Shown here: positions 9,442-17,272 of the stretch, piece after piece | Layout: every line of letters begins with the position of its first letter | Numbering within the stretch: position 1 is the first letter of the stretch | Assembly: GCF_014204795.1 (NCBI RefSeq) | Contig: NZ_JACHMB010000001.1 | Location: 1,302,001-1,366,000 of the forward strand | Source: Nonomuraea jabiensis | Lineage (GTDB): Bacteria; Actinomycetota; Actinomycetes; Streptosporangiales; Streptosporangiaceae | DNA length: 64,000 nucleotides | Direction of reading: 5' to 3' | Notes under the pieces: generated by a model | The model's input: only the letters and a program-made list of their open reading frames with translations | The model's database searches: none | What the model was told of the DNA's origin: nothing | Translations under genes and position numbers: made by a program

Positions 9442-10173
9442 TCAGGACTGCGCGACGGAAGCCCTGGGCGCGGCGAGCAGGTCCCCGAGCCCGCCGCGGG
9501 CGTCCTCGATCACGAGCGCCTCCGCCGCCGCCGAGTCACGCGCCCGCAACGCCCGGACGAGCGCGCGATGGCTCGTGTAGCGGTGCAGGCCGAACTCGGT
9601 GTCGTGGCGGATCCGTTCGATCAGCCTGGCCCGGCGCTCCGACCACGAGAACACCCGGCTCTGGTCGAGCAGACGCACCAGGACCGGGTTGCCGGCGCAG
9701 GACTCGACGACCTCGTTGAAGCGCTGCATGGCGTCGAGCAGCCGGCCGACGTGCCGCGACGGCTCCTGCCCGGCCTTGTGCCGCTGCTTGATGAGGATCA
9801 GCAGGTCGTCGGCCTCGTCGAGGATGGCATCGAGCTGGTCAAGTTGCTCCTGGGAGGCGTGCCGGGCGGCGAAGCGGGCCACCATCCCGCGCAGGGCCAC
9901 CTCGACCTCGGCGAGGTCCTGTATCGCGACGTCGCCGAACGTGGCGACCTGCACCGTCCGCGGTCCCGTCCGTTCGAGCAGGCCGTCCTGCTCCAGGCGC
10001 CGGATCGCCTCGCGCACCGGCGTCGGGCTGACCGACAACCGCTCGGCGAGCCCCCGTTCGGTGACCTTCTGGCCCGGACGTAGCTCTCCGATCGTGATCG
10101 CGTCGCGGATGGCGCGGTACGCGCGGTCGGCCAGCGTGCTGGCCGTCAGGCCCTTCAACGTCTCATCCGCCAC
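9442..10173 (-). CDS. GntR-family (FadR subfamily) transcriptional regulator
   Basis: The 243-residue protein has a GntR winged helix (about 10-75: GELRPGQKVTERGLAERL, SPTPVREAIRRLE). An all-helical FCD ligand-binding domain follows (about 85-225), with His residues typical of metal- and carboxylate-sensing members. It is divergent from the MFS-hydroxyacid dehydrogenase operon, and the intergenic region holds two clear dyads (10192-10236). It most likely represses that operon until a hydroxy- or keto-acid inducer appears. Confidence 0.9.
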   Translation of the reverse strand: MADETLKGLTASTLADRAYRAIRDAITIGELRPGQKVTERGLAERLSVSPTPVREAIRRLEQDGLLERTGPRTVQVATFGDVAIQDLAEVEVALRGMVARFAARHASQEQLDQLDAILDEADDLLILIKQRHKAGQEPSRHVGRLLDAMQRFNEVVESCAGNPVLVRLLDQSRVFSWSERRARLIERIRHDTEFGLHRYTSHRALVRALRARDSAAAEALVIEDARGGLGDLLAAPRASVAQS

Positions 10174-10191
10174 ACGAACAGTCTATCTGCC

Positions 10192-10236
10192 GTTGCAAAG
10201 TCAATTTGCAACTCTTGACCATTTTGCTATAGCAAA
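10192..10236. promoter_or_regulatory. Two palindromic operators between gntR and the MFS operon
   Basis: GTTGCAAA (10192-10199) and TTTGCAAC (10205-10212) form a perfect 8-bp dyad around a 5-bp spacer. Eleven bases further, TTTGCTATAGCAAA (10223-10236) is a perfect 14-bp palindrome. Both contain TTTGC/GCAAA half-sites, and a TTGACC hexamer at 10215-10220 lies between them. This is the expected architecture for a FadR-type GntR repressor controlling divergent promoters. Sequence symmetry is observed; binding is inferred. Confidence 0.65.
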
Positions 10237-10274
10237 CCTACCGTGGTGCTCGTCACAACGAAGGGAACGGGCCC

Positions 10275-11546
10275 ATGTCGACGACGAGCGGGCAGCGCAC
10301 GCGAGCAGGACGGATCACATTCTTCGTCTCCCTGGCGGTCTTCGCGCAGGAGTCGACGTGGAACCTCTACGACGCGCAGGTCCCGCCGTTGCTGCGCGAG
10401 CACCTCGGCAGTGCCGCACTCGTCGGCCTGCTCATGGGGATGGACAACCTGCTCGGCATCTTCATCCAGCCGTGGATGGGCAACCGGTCCGACAACACCC
10501 GTACCCCGTGGGGAAGACGTATCCCGTACCTCGTCGTCGGGATGCCGCTGGCGGCCCTGCTGTTCCTCGCCATCCCGCATGTCGCGGCCACGCTGCCGCT
10601 GCTGGTCCTGGTGATGTTCGCCTACGCGCTGGTCGCGAACTCGTTCAAGCCCATCGCCGAGTCCCTGCTCCCGGACTTCATCCCGCCGCAGCGCCGGAGC
10701 CGGGCCAACGCGGCGGTCAAGATCGCGTCGAGCCTCACAGTGATGGTCGCGGCGCTGATCAGCATCTTCCTGATCGACGACTTCCCGAAGTTGTCGTTCG
10801 CGATCCCCCCGGTCCTGATGATGGCGTCCATGATCGTGCTCGCCGCGAAGCTGCGGGACAGCCGGTCCCCGGCCTACCAGGCGGCTCTCGAGGAGGACCG
10901 CGAGCGGCGGGGTACGGCGTCGGCGGACGTGCGGCTGCGGGACGTCGTGCTCGACATCGTGCGGGACCCGGACCGCAGCAGGTTGTGGCTCATCGTGTCC
11001 ATCCTGCTCTTCGGCGGTGCGTGGGCCGCCTCCCGGGCCCTCGTCACGCCGTACGGCATGGAGGCGCTGGGCCTGTCCCGCGGCGAGGCGGGCGGGCTGA
11101 CCCTGCCCAGCGGGGTGGCCTTCATCGTGGCGGCCTACCCGGTGGCGATGCTCGCGGAGCGCTTCGGCCGGCTGCGCGTGATGATGGCCGGGATGGCGGT
11201 GTTCGCCGCCGGCCTGCTGCTCGGCACCGTGGTGCAGACGCCCACCGGTGCGGTGATCGGTCTGTGCGTCGCGGCGGCGGGTGCCTCCTCGTTCCTGGTC
11301 AACGCCGTCGTCGTCCTGTGGAACCTCGCCCCGTCCGACGGCGTGGTCGGCACCTACACCGGTCTCTACACCGTCGGATGGGTGGGCGGCGGCTTCCTCG
11401 GGCCGGCGGTGGTCGGCGGCATGGTCGACCTGACGAGCTGGTCCCTGCTGCTGGTCCACGTGTCGATCATCGCGGTCATCGCCATGCTGACGGTCGCGCG
11501 CGTCAGCGCCCTGCAACGACGCTCCTCCTCCGGGCGGGCGCTGTGA
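10275..11546 (+). CDS. MFS permease (glycoside/sucrose-carrier-like)
   Basis: The 423-residue integral membrane protein has about 12 hydrophobic segments. The loop motif GNRSDNTRTPWGRRIPY between helices 2 and 3 is typical of the GPH/sucrose-carrier branch of the major facilitator superfamily. The ATG follows AAGGGAACGGGCCC. Its stop overlaps the GTG of the hydroxyacid dehydrogenase (GTGA, 11543-11546), so transport and oxidation are coupled. The cargo is probably the hydroxy-acid or a conjugate degraded by this locus rather than a sugar; that is inference from neighbours. Confidence 0.85.
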   Translation: MSTTSGQRTRAGRITFFVSLAVFAQESTWNLYDAQVPPLLREHLGSAALVGLLMGMDNLLGIFIQPWMGNRSDNTRTPWGRRIPYLVVGMPLAALLFLAIPHVAATLPLLVLVMFAYALVANSFKPIAESLLPDFIPPQRRSRANAAVKIASSLTVMVAALISIFLIDDFPKLSFAIPPVLMMASMIVLAAKLRDSRSPAYQAALEEDRERRGTASADVRLRDVVLDIVRDPDRSRLWLIVSILLFGGAWAASRALVTPYGMEALGLSRGEAGGLTLPSGVAFIVAAYPVAMLAERFGRLRVMMAGMAVFAAGLLLGTVVQTPTGAVIGLCVAAAGASSFLVNAVVVLWNLAPSDGVVGTYTGLYTVGWVGGGFLGPAVVGGMVDLTSWSLLLVHVSIIAVIAMLTVARVSALQRRSSSGRAL

Positions 11547-12493
11547 CGGCGACCCGCGTGCTGATCACCACGGACTACCTCCGCCCCGGCGACGAGGTCG
11601 ACGAGTTCCTGAGACGCTCCGGGCTGGAGACCGTGCACCTGCCCTTGGCCGGCCGGCGTGACCCCGAGCAGCTCGTGGCCGCGCTCGCCGGGATCGACGC
11701 CGCGCTGGTGGCCAACGAACCGCTGACGGCCGACGTCCTCGCCCGCGCGCCGAGGCTGAGGGTCATCGTGCGGACAGGCGTGGGCTACGACTCGATCGAC
11801 GTCGCCGCCGCGACCCGGCTGGGGATCAGCGTCAGCAACCTGCCCGGCATCAACGCCAACGCCGTCGCCGAGTACACCATGGGCCTGTTGCTCGCGGGCG
11901 CCCGGCGTCTCGTACAGTCCGCACACGGGGTGGCACAGGGGGCCTGGCCACGTGAGGACGGACGCGAACTGCGGGGGGCGACCCTCGGACTCATCGGCTA
12001 CGGCGCGACGGCGCGGGCGGTGGTGCCGCTGGCTCGCGCCTTCGGCATGAGCGTGCTCTGCGCCACCGGCGTGCCGGCGCGGTTGCGGAGCGACCCCTTG
12101 GTCCGGTTCGTCGACCTGCACGAGCTGCTGGCCACCGCCGACTACGTCTCGGTGCACACCTCGCTCACGGAACGGACCCGGGGCCTCCTCGGCGAGCCGG
12201 CGTTCAAGCGGATGAAGCCGACCGCGCTGCTGGTCAACACCGCGCGTGGCGCCATCGTCGACGAGGACGCGCTCGTCGCCGCCGTACGGACGGGACAGAT
12301 CGCGGGCGCCGCGCTCGATGTCGTGAGCGAGGAGCCGCTGCCGCCGGGCAGCCCGCTGCGCGGCGTCGACGGCATCGTCGTCTACTCCCACCTGGCCGGG
12401 CAGACCGCCGAAGCACGAGCCGCCGCGGGACGCGGAGGGGCCGAGGAACTCGTGGCGGCGCTCGAAGGCCGAGCACGGTTCCCGGTGAACTGA
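11543..12493 (+). CDS. D-2-hydroxyacid dehydrogenase (NAD-dependent)
   Basis: The 316-residue protein has the D-isomer 2-hydroxyacid dehydrogenase fold: a catalytic domain, a Rossmann motif (LGLIGYGATARAVVPLA, with GxGxxA slightly varied), and the catalytic Arg (NTARGAIVDEDAL), Glu (SEEPLPPG) and His (YSHLAGQT). These enzymes interconvert 2-keto- and D-2-hydroxy-acids. It starts at GTG 11543 inside the stop of the permease. It precedes the AtuA-like gene by about 20 bp with GAGAAAGAGGG as a ribosome site. Confidence 0.88.
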   Translation: MTATRVLITTDYLRPGDEVDEFLRRSGLETVHLPLAGRRDPEQLVAALAGIDAALVANEPLTADVLARAPRLRVIVRTGVGYDSIDVAAATRLGISVSNLPGINANAVAEYTMGLLLAGARRLVQSAHGVAQGAWPREDGRELRGATLGLIGYGATARAVVPLARAFGMSVLCATGVPARLRSDPLVRFVDLHELLATADYVSVHTSLTERTRGLLGEPAFKRMKPTALLVNTARGAIVDEDALVAAVRTGQIAGAALDVVSEEPLPPGSPLRGVDGIVVYSHLAGQTAEARAAAGRGGAEELVAALEGRARFPVN

Positions 12494-12512
12494 CACAAAG
12501 AGAAAGAGGGAT

Positions 12513-13889
12513 ATGGACAGCGTCAAATCCGTCCGGGTCCTGTCGCCGAGCGGCATGCTCGGCGCCGGTTGGGACCACGCGACGATCGAGCGCGGCATCG
12601 CCCTGGGTGCCGACGTCATCAGCATCGACGCCGGGTCGACGGACTCCGGCCCCTACTACCTCGGCTCCGCGACCCCCAAGACGACGGCCAAGGCGGTGGC
12701 ACGTGACCTGCGCAGCCTGCTCACAGCCGCGTCCGGTGCGGGCATACCCGTGATCGTGGGTTCCTGCGGTACGAGCGGGACCGACAGCGGCGTCGACTGG
12801 GTCGCCGGGATCGCGGCAGAGGTGATGGCGCGGGAGGGCCTGGACCTGAAGGTCGCGCGGATCTACAGCGAGCAGAACGCGGCCGAGCTGAAGGAGCACC
12901 TCGACGCCGGCCGGATCCACCCGCTGCCGCCGTCGGGACGGTTGCGGGCCGAGACCCTCGAGAGCTGCACCCACATCGTCGGCGCGATGGGCCACGAACC
13001 GATCGTCGCGGCACTCCGTGCCGGCGCCCAGGTCGTGCTCGCCGGCCGGGCCACCGACACAGCGGTGGCCGCCGCCTACCCGCTCATGAAGGGCATGCCC
13101 CCCGGGCCGACGTGGCACGCCGCCAAGATCGTCGAGTGCGGCGGTCAGTGCACCAGCAACCCGCGCGCGGGCGGAGTCCTCGCCACCATCGACGCCGGCG
13201 GCTTCACCATCGAGCCGCTCGACCCCGCGGTGTCGTGCACGCCGATCTCGGTGGCCGCCCACATGCTCTACGAGACCGTCAACCCGTTCGAGATGCGGGA
13301 GCCCGACGGCACCCTCGACGTCCGGGACGCGCGCTACACCGCGATCGACGACCGGATCGTCCGCGTCGAGGGGTCCAGGTTCCACGTCGCCGACCAGTAC
13401 ACGATCAAGCTGGAAGGCGCCCGGATCACCGGCTACGAGACCATGTCGTTCACCGCGATCAGAGACCCGCTCATCCTCGCCGACATCGACGCCTGGGCGG
13501 ATCTGATGCGCACGATGATCAGGCGGCGGGTGGGCCAGACGCTGGCGCTGGCGGACGACGAGTACGCCTTCGACCTGCGCCTCTACGGCCACAACGCGGT
13601 GCTGGGCGACCTCGAGCCCGAGACCGGGCCGCCCCGGGAGGTGGGCGTGATGCTGCTGGTCAACGCGCCCGACCAGGCGACGGCCACGGCGATCGCCAAG
13701 GTCGCCAACCCGCTGATGCTGCACCTGCCGACGCCCGCGATGGACTACCTGCCGAGCCTCGCGTTCGCGTCCTCACCGGCCGAGGTCGAGCGCGGCGCGG
13801 CGTACGAGTTCGTGCTGAACCACGTCGTCGACTGCGCCGACCCGATGAGCCTGTTCCGCATCGAGATGGGGGAGAACGCGGATGTCTGA
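12513..13889 (+). CDS. AtuA-like (DUF1446) protein
   Basis: The 458-residue protein matches the DUF1446/AtuA family (VRVLSPSGMLGAGWD, DVISIDAGSTDSGPYYLG, CGTSGTDSGVDW). AtuA was first linked to acyclic terpene (citronellol/geraniol) use in Pseudomonas, but most members sit in hydroxy-acid catabolic loci next to DUF4387 proteins, as here. The end overlaps the DUF4387 gene by 8 bp (13882-13889). No catalytic mechanism is established for the family, and the terpene label should not be carried over. Confidence 0.8.
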   Translation: MDSVKSVRVLSPSGMLGAGWDHATIERGIALGADVISIDAGSTDSGPYYLGSATPKTTAKAVARDLRSLLTAASGAGIPVIVGSCGTSGTDSGVDWVAGIAAEVMAREGLDLKVARIYSEQNAAELKEHLDAGRIHPLPPSGRLRAETLESCTHIVGAMGHEPIVAALRAGAQVVLAGRATDTAVAAAYPLMKGMPPGPTWHAAKIVECGGQCTSNPRAGGVLATIDAGGFTIEPLDPAVSCTPISVAAHMLYETVNPFEMREPDGTLDVRDARYTAIDDRIVRVEGSRFHVADQYTIKLEGARITGYETMSFTAIRDPLILADIDAWADLMRTMIRRRVGQTLALADDEYAFDLRLYGHNAVLGDLEPETGPPREVGVMLLVNAPDQATATAIAKVANPLMLHLPTPAMDYLPSLAFASSPAEVERGAAYEFVLNHVVDCADPMSLFRIEMGENADV

Positions 13890-14217
13890 GATCACCCTGG
13901 CGGACCTCGCCCATGAGGTCCGGTCCAAGAACGCGGGCCCGTTCTGGGTCACCATGGAGCTCTTCCTGCGCGACGCCGACGGTTACCGGATCGCCGCGGA
14001 CGAGTCCTTCCTGAACGAACGCGTGATCGCCCAGCTCTATCGGGTCGAGGAGAGCACGGTCCAGATGTTCCGGATCCCGTCGCTGAACGTGGTGAAGATC
14101 TCCTTTCCTCGTCCCATCAGCCAGGGATCGCTGCGGGACCGCGACATGCACGCCGGCCAGCACCACGTCCCGCTCGCGCGCATGCCGATCAAGCGGCCGG
14201 CCGACCGTGATCGCTGA
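13882..14217 (+). CDS. DUF4387 domain protein
   Basis: This 111-residue protein matches DUF4387 (ITLADLAHEVRSKNAGPFWVT near the N-terminus, ISFPRP and ISQGSLRDRDMHAGQ later). It is nearly always encoded beside or fused to an AtuA/DUF1446 protein, so the two probably form one enzyme. It overlaps its neighbours on both sides (ATG at 13882; stop at 14217 overlaps the next GTG at 14207), which indicates a single translationally coupled unit. Confidence 0.8.
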   Translation: MSEITLADLAHEVRSKNAGPFWVTMELFLRDADGYRIAADESFLNERVIAQLYRVEESTVQMFRIPSLNVVKISFPRPISQGSLRDRDMHAGQHHVPLARMPIKRPADRDR

Positions 14218-14353
14218 CGACCTCGGTTCCTGGGCGGCTGAGCTGCGTTTCGACGACCTCGGCGAGGTCTGGAACGTCGATCTGGCGCCGACCGTCACCA
14301 CCCTCACGAACGTCCTGGTCCTCCTGCCTCGACCTGAAAGGGAGATCCCGTGA
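14207..14353 (+). pseudogene. Reduced MmgE/PrpD-like gene (48 codons)
   Basis: The first 18 residues (MIADDLGSWAAELRFDDL) look like the N-terminus of MmgE/PrpD proteins (2-methylcitrate dehydratase family, normally about 450 residues). The remaining 30 residues are not recognised. The frame is open throughout and both couplings survive: GTG 14207 overlaps the DUF4387 stop, and the TGA at 14351-14353 overlaps the next GTG at 14350. The best explanation is a large in-frame internal deletion; a genuine small gene is the alternative. Confidence 0.5.
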
Positions 14354-15198
14354 TCCGTGTCGAAGACCTGCCTGCCGGGCACCCGGGCCGTCGGCTGCTG
14401 ACCGGCCGTACACCGTTCTTCGTCGCGCCGACTGAACCGCGCTGCAGCTACTGCGCCTACGTCCCCAGGAGCTGGACTCCCGATGCCCGGATGCCGGTGC
14501 TGGTGGCCGTGCACGGCACCGGGCGCAACGTCGGCGCGTTGCGTGAGGGACTCATTCCCTTTGCCGACCGGCACGACCTCATCGTCGTGACACCGCTGTT
14601 CCCGGTCGGCATCGACGATCCGGACGACGTGCACAACTACAAGACCATCGACGCCCACGGCATCCGGTTCGACCTGGTGCTGCTCGAGATCCTGGAGCAG
14701 GTCCGGGTCCGGTGGAACGCGCGGGTGGACACGGTGCTGCTGTGCGGGCACTCCGGTGGCGGTCAGTTCGCCCACCGGTTCCTCTACCTCCACCCGGATC
14801 GGCTCGCCGCCGTCGCGGTGAACGCGCCGGGCACCGTCACCCTGCTCGACCACTCGCTCACGTGGCCGGCCGGCATCGGCGACACACAGCGGCGCTTCGG
14901 GATCACGGTGGACCTCGCCGCGGTCGCCCGGGTGCCGGTGCTGCTGGTCATCGGCGGTGACGACGACGGGCGGGCCGACCTGGCCGCCATGGGCGAGCCC
15001 GGCCGCAGCCGCCCGGAGGAACTCGACCGCCTGGCCGTGAGCCTGGCACGGCACGGGACCACGGTCAGGAGGGCCGAGGTCCCCGGGGTGGGCCACGATG
15101 CCGCGGGGACGCAACCGCCGATCATCGGCTTCTTCGACGACCTGCTGGCGGGCTACGCCGAGTTCGCGGATCCGGCCAGTCCCCACCTGGCACCGTGA
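14350..15198 (+). CDS. Alpha/beta hydrolase (poly-hydroxybutyrate-depolymerase-like)
   Basis: The 282-residue soluble hydrolase has the oxyanion-hole strand VLVAVHGTGRNVG, nucleophile elbow GHSGGGQFAHRF (Ser) and a late His in PGVGHDAAG. This layout resembles LpqC/PHB-depolymerase-like esterases. No signal peptide is visible, so it should act in the cytoplasm. It is the last gene of the coupled catabolic operon, and an ester or lactone cleavage step in the same pathway is likely. GTG 14350 overlaps the preceding stop. Confidence 0.75.
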   Translation: MIRVEDLPAGHPGRRLLTGRTPFFVAPTEPRCSYCAYVPRSWTPDARMPVLVAVHGTGRNVGALREGLIPFADRHDLIVVTPLFPVGIDDPDDVHNYKTIDAHGIRFDLVLLEILEQVRVRWNARVDTVLLCGHSGGGQFAHRFLYLHPDRLAAVAVNAPGTVTLLDHSLTWPAGIGDTQRRFGITVDLAAVARVPVLLVIGGDDDGRADLAAMGEPGRSRPEELDRLAVSLARHGTTVRRAEVPGVGHDAAGTQPPIIGFFDDLLAGYAEFADPASPHLAP

Positions 15199-15286
15199 TG
15201 TCCGGACGGTCGCCGGCACCTCCCTGGCCGGTAACGCGGGGGGTGAACGCCCAGCTCAGCAAATCACTGCAAAGGGCTGCACCCAA

Positions 15287-15565
15287 CTAACACGGCGTTC
15301 TTTCCAGGACGGTGACGTCCTTCGGCAGCTTCCCGTGGAAGAAGTCAGAAGCGGAGATCCCATCGCCCTTCGCGATCTTTTCCATGGGAATGGTCAGGTC
15401 GCCCGAGCCGACGAAGTCCATGAAGGACTGAGCGATGGCCGTTACCGGGATTTTCACGCAGACTTTCCTCTCCTGGCCGGCGTTCGGCAGGGTGTCGGCG
15501 GTGGCGGCCGGCCCTGAGAGCAGGGCGGCACCGATGGTGGTCGCGGTCAGAGCGCGCTTGTACAT
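15287..15565 (-). CDS. Small secreted protein of unknown function
   Basis: This 92-residue protein has a short N-terminal signal peptide (MYKRALTATTIGAALLSG, likely cleaved around ATADT). About 65 mature residues follow, with two Cys (CVKIPV and the C-terminal Cys) that could form a disulfide outside the cell. The ATG at 15565 follows GAAGGAAGCAGC; a longer frame to 15781 has no ribosome site. I do not recognise the family. It lies beside the ACP gene but is read separately. Confidence 0.55.
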   Translation of the reverse strand: MYKRALTATTIGAALLSGPAATADTLPNAGQERKVCVKIPVTAIAQSFMDFVGSGDLTIPMEKIAKGDGISASDFFHGKLPKDVTVLERTPC

Positions 15566-15687
15566 GCTGCTTCCTTCGTAGCCGGTGAGAAGATCAAAGT
15601 CGGTTTGCCACCGCTGAGGCGCCGCCGTCGGCCAGGTCACGGCCCGGGGCGCCCCAGCGCGAGCGCCGCCCGAGCCGCACCCCACCT

Positions 15688-15936
15688 TTACGCACACGCC
15701 CCGGCAACGAGGCGGGCCCGCGTGAGTACGTCGGCGATCGTGCGTACGCCGGCGAGGGTTTCGTGCGGCATCGGGCCCCACGTGTCCTCCATGGCGACGT
15801 GGAGTTCGGCGAGGTCCAGGCTGTCGGCCTCCAGGTCCTCGCGGAGCCGCGCGTCCGGCGTGACCCGGCTCGGGTGGACCTTCAGGATGCTGACACAGCG
15901 GTCGCGCACCACCGCCAGGATCTCCTCGTCGCTCAC
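15688..15936 (-). CDS. Acyl carrier protein
   Basis: The 82-residue acidic protein carries the phosphopantetheine attachment motif in DLEADSLDLAEL (Ser39), the helix II signature of ACPs. It is predicted to carry acyl chains as thioesters for the neighbouring ketosynthases. It starts with GTG at 15936 and is divergent from the KAS III-like gene at 16110. It is not the classical fatty-acid-synthase AcpP by context, since no fabD or fabG lies nearby. Confidence 0.88.
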   Translation of the reverse strand: MSDEEILAVVRDRCVSILKVHPSRVTPDARLREDLEADSLDLAELHVAMEDTWGPMPHETLAGVRTIADVLTRARLVAGACA

Positions 15937-16109
15937 GCCGGGCCCCTTCCTCGTATCGGTCTTGTCACTCAGCGTGGCCGGGCGCCTGATAAATGGGCAC
16001 TCGTGACGCGGAAGCCGCCGTTAAGGAGTTGATCAAGTTTCGAGGGTCGCGGCGGGCGCGCGCAGGGCCTCGTACCTATCCTGAGCAGCACCTGATCTTG
16101 AGGAGGGGG

Positions 16110-17114
16110 ATGGGTGTGGCCGCGCAGCCCGAGCCGTACCCGAGGCGGTACGCCCACGTGGCCGGGGTGGCGGTGCATCTGCCTGAGGAGAGCCTGACCA
16201 CGGCGGAGCCGGCCACCCATGATTCGGGCACGCGCATCCACCGCGGCGTCATGGAGCAGGCCAGTGGTGTGGAGTGGCGGCACGTGGCCGCTTCCGGCCA
16301 GACGGCCGCCGGGCTGGCCGCGGCCGCCGCTCGTACCCTGCTTGAGCAGACCGGGCATGTCCCGCCCGTCATAGAGCTGATCATCTACGCCGGGGTTAGC
16401 GGCGACGCCGTCGAGCCCGCCACCGCGCACATGGTGGCCGCCGAGTTGGGGGCGAGCTGTCCGGTATTCGATGTACGCAATGCATGCAACGGTGTTCTGA
16501 ACGCGATCGAGCTGGCCGACACGCTCATCGCGGCCGGCCGGTACCGTACGGTCCTCATCGTGGGCGGGGAGGTCGCCACTCCGGCCACCCGCCGGCAGGT
16601 CGAGTCGGGCGCGGACTTCGCCACTGCCGGGCCCTCCTGCGCCGTCTCCGAGTCGGGGACGGCCATGCTGCTGGAGGCCAGTGCGGTGCCCGGGGTGCTG
16701 GGTCACCGGTTCTGCGCCGGCTCGGCCCACTGGGATGCCGCCGTCCTGCCGGTCACGCGTTCGGCCTCGGCGAGCTACCAGGTGGTGGATCCTGCGGGGC
16801 TGGTCGTCGGGGTGCAGGAGCTCGACCGGTCCGTGCTGCGGGCGCCGCTGGACGAGCGCGGGCTCGACTGGGATGACATGGCGGCGATCTGCGTGCATCA
16901 GGCGTCCCTGCCGTCCTTGCACACCTTCTGCGAGGCGGCCGGGATCCCGCTGGGGAAGGTGACCATTGCCGAGCACGGCGATCTCGTCGCCTCCACGATC
17001 CCCGCGCAGTTGCATCAGGCGGTCCAGTCGGGCCGGGTGCAGCGGGGCGATCTGGTTGCGCTGGTCGGGGTGGCCAACGGGGTCAGCGCAGGAACCGTGC
17101 TGCTGCGCTGGTGA
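16110..17114 (+). CDS. KAS III-like acyltransferase/ketosynthase with Cys-His-Asp active site
   Basis: The 334-residue thiolase-fold protein has active-site Cys126 in VRNACNGVLNAIELAD and His263 in CVHQAS. Where FabH has catalytic Asn in a GNTS motif, this protein has HGDLVAS with Asp291. A Cys-His-Asp set is known from CerJ-type KAS III homologues that form esters rather than carbon-carbon bonds. ATG 16110 follows GAGGAGGGGG. Neighbours are a divergent ACP and a KAS II. A role in acyl transfer within a small specialised pathway is inferred. Confidence 0.8.
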   Translation: MGVAAQPEPYPRRYAHVAGVAVHLPEESLTTAEPATHDSGTRIHRGVMEQASGVEWRHVAASGQTAAGLAAAAARTLLEQTGHVPPVIELIIYAGVSGDAVEPATAHMVAAELGASCPVFDVRNACNGVLNAIELADTLIAAGRYRTVLIVGGEVATPATRRQVESGADFATAGPSCAVSESGTAMLLEASAVPGVLGHRFCAGSAHWDAAVLPVTRSASASYQVVDPAGLVVGVQELDRSVLRAPLDERGLDWDDMAAICVHQASLPSLHTFCEAAGIPLGKVTIAEHGDLVASTIPAQLHQAVQSGRVQRGDLVALVGVANGVSAGTVLLRW

Positions 17115-17180
17115 GTGGGCTGGAGCTTCCGCGCCCCTCGGCGCCGGTCACCGCTCCCGGAGCGGCATGATGGAATGAGC

Positions 17181-17211
17181 GGTAGCGACACTTCGGAGTT
17201 GTCGCGCTACC
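17181..17211. repeat. Imperfect inverted repeat before the KAS II gene
   Basis: GGTAGCGACA at 17181-17190 is mirrored by TGTCGCGCTACC ending at 17211, with a two-base bulge. It lies between the KAS III-like stop and the KAS II start. It could be an operator or a weak attenuator; no T-tract follows, so a standard terminator is unlikely. Confidence 0.35.
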
Positions 17212-17272
17212 TTTCGTGACAATGCGTGGGATGATCGTGTCCATGCCGGACATACGATCCAGCGAAGGTCCG

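Noticed and set aside
15199..15286. Possible tRNA or small RNA
   Set aside because: No cloverleaf, anticodon arm or CCA-like end could be folded by eye.
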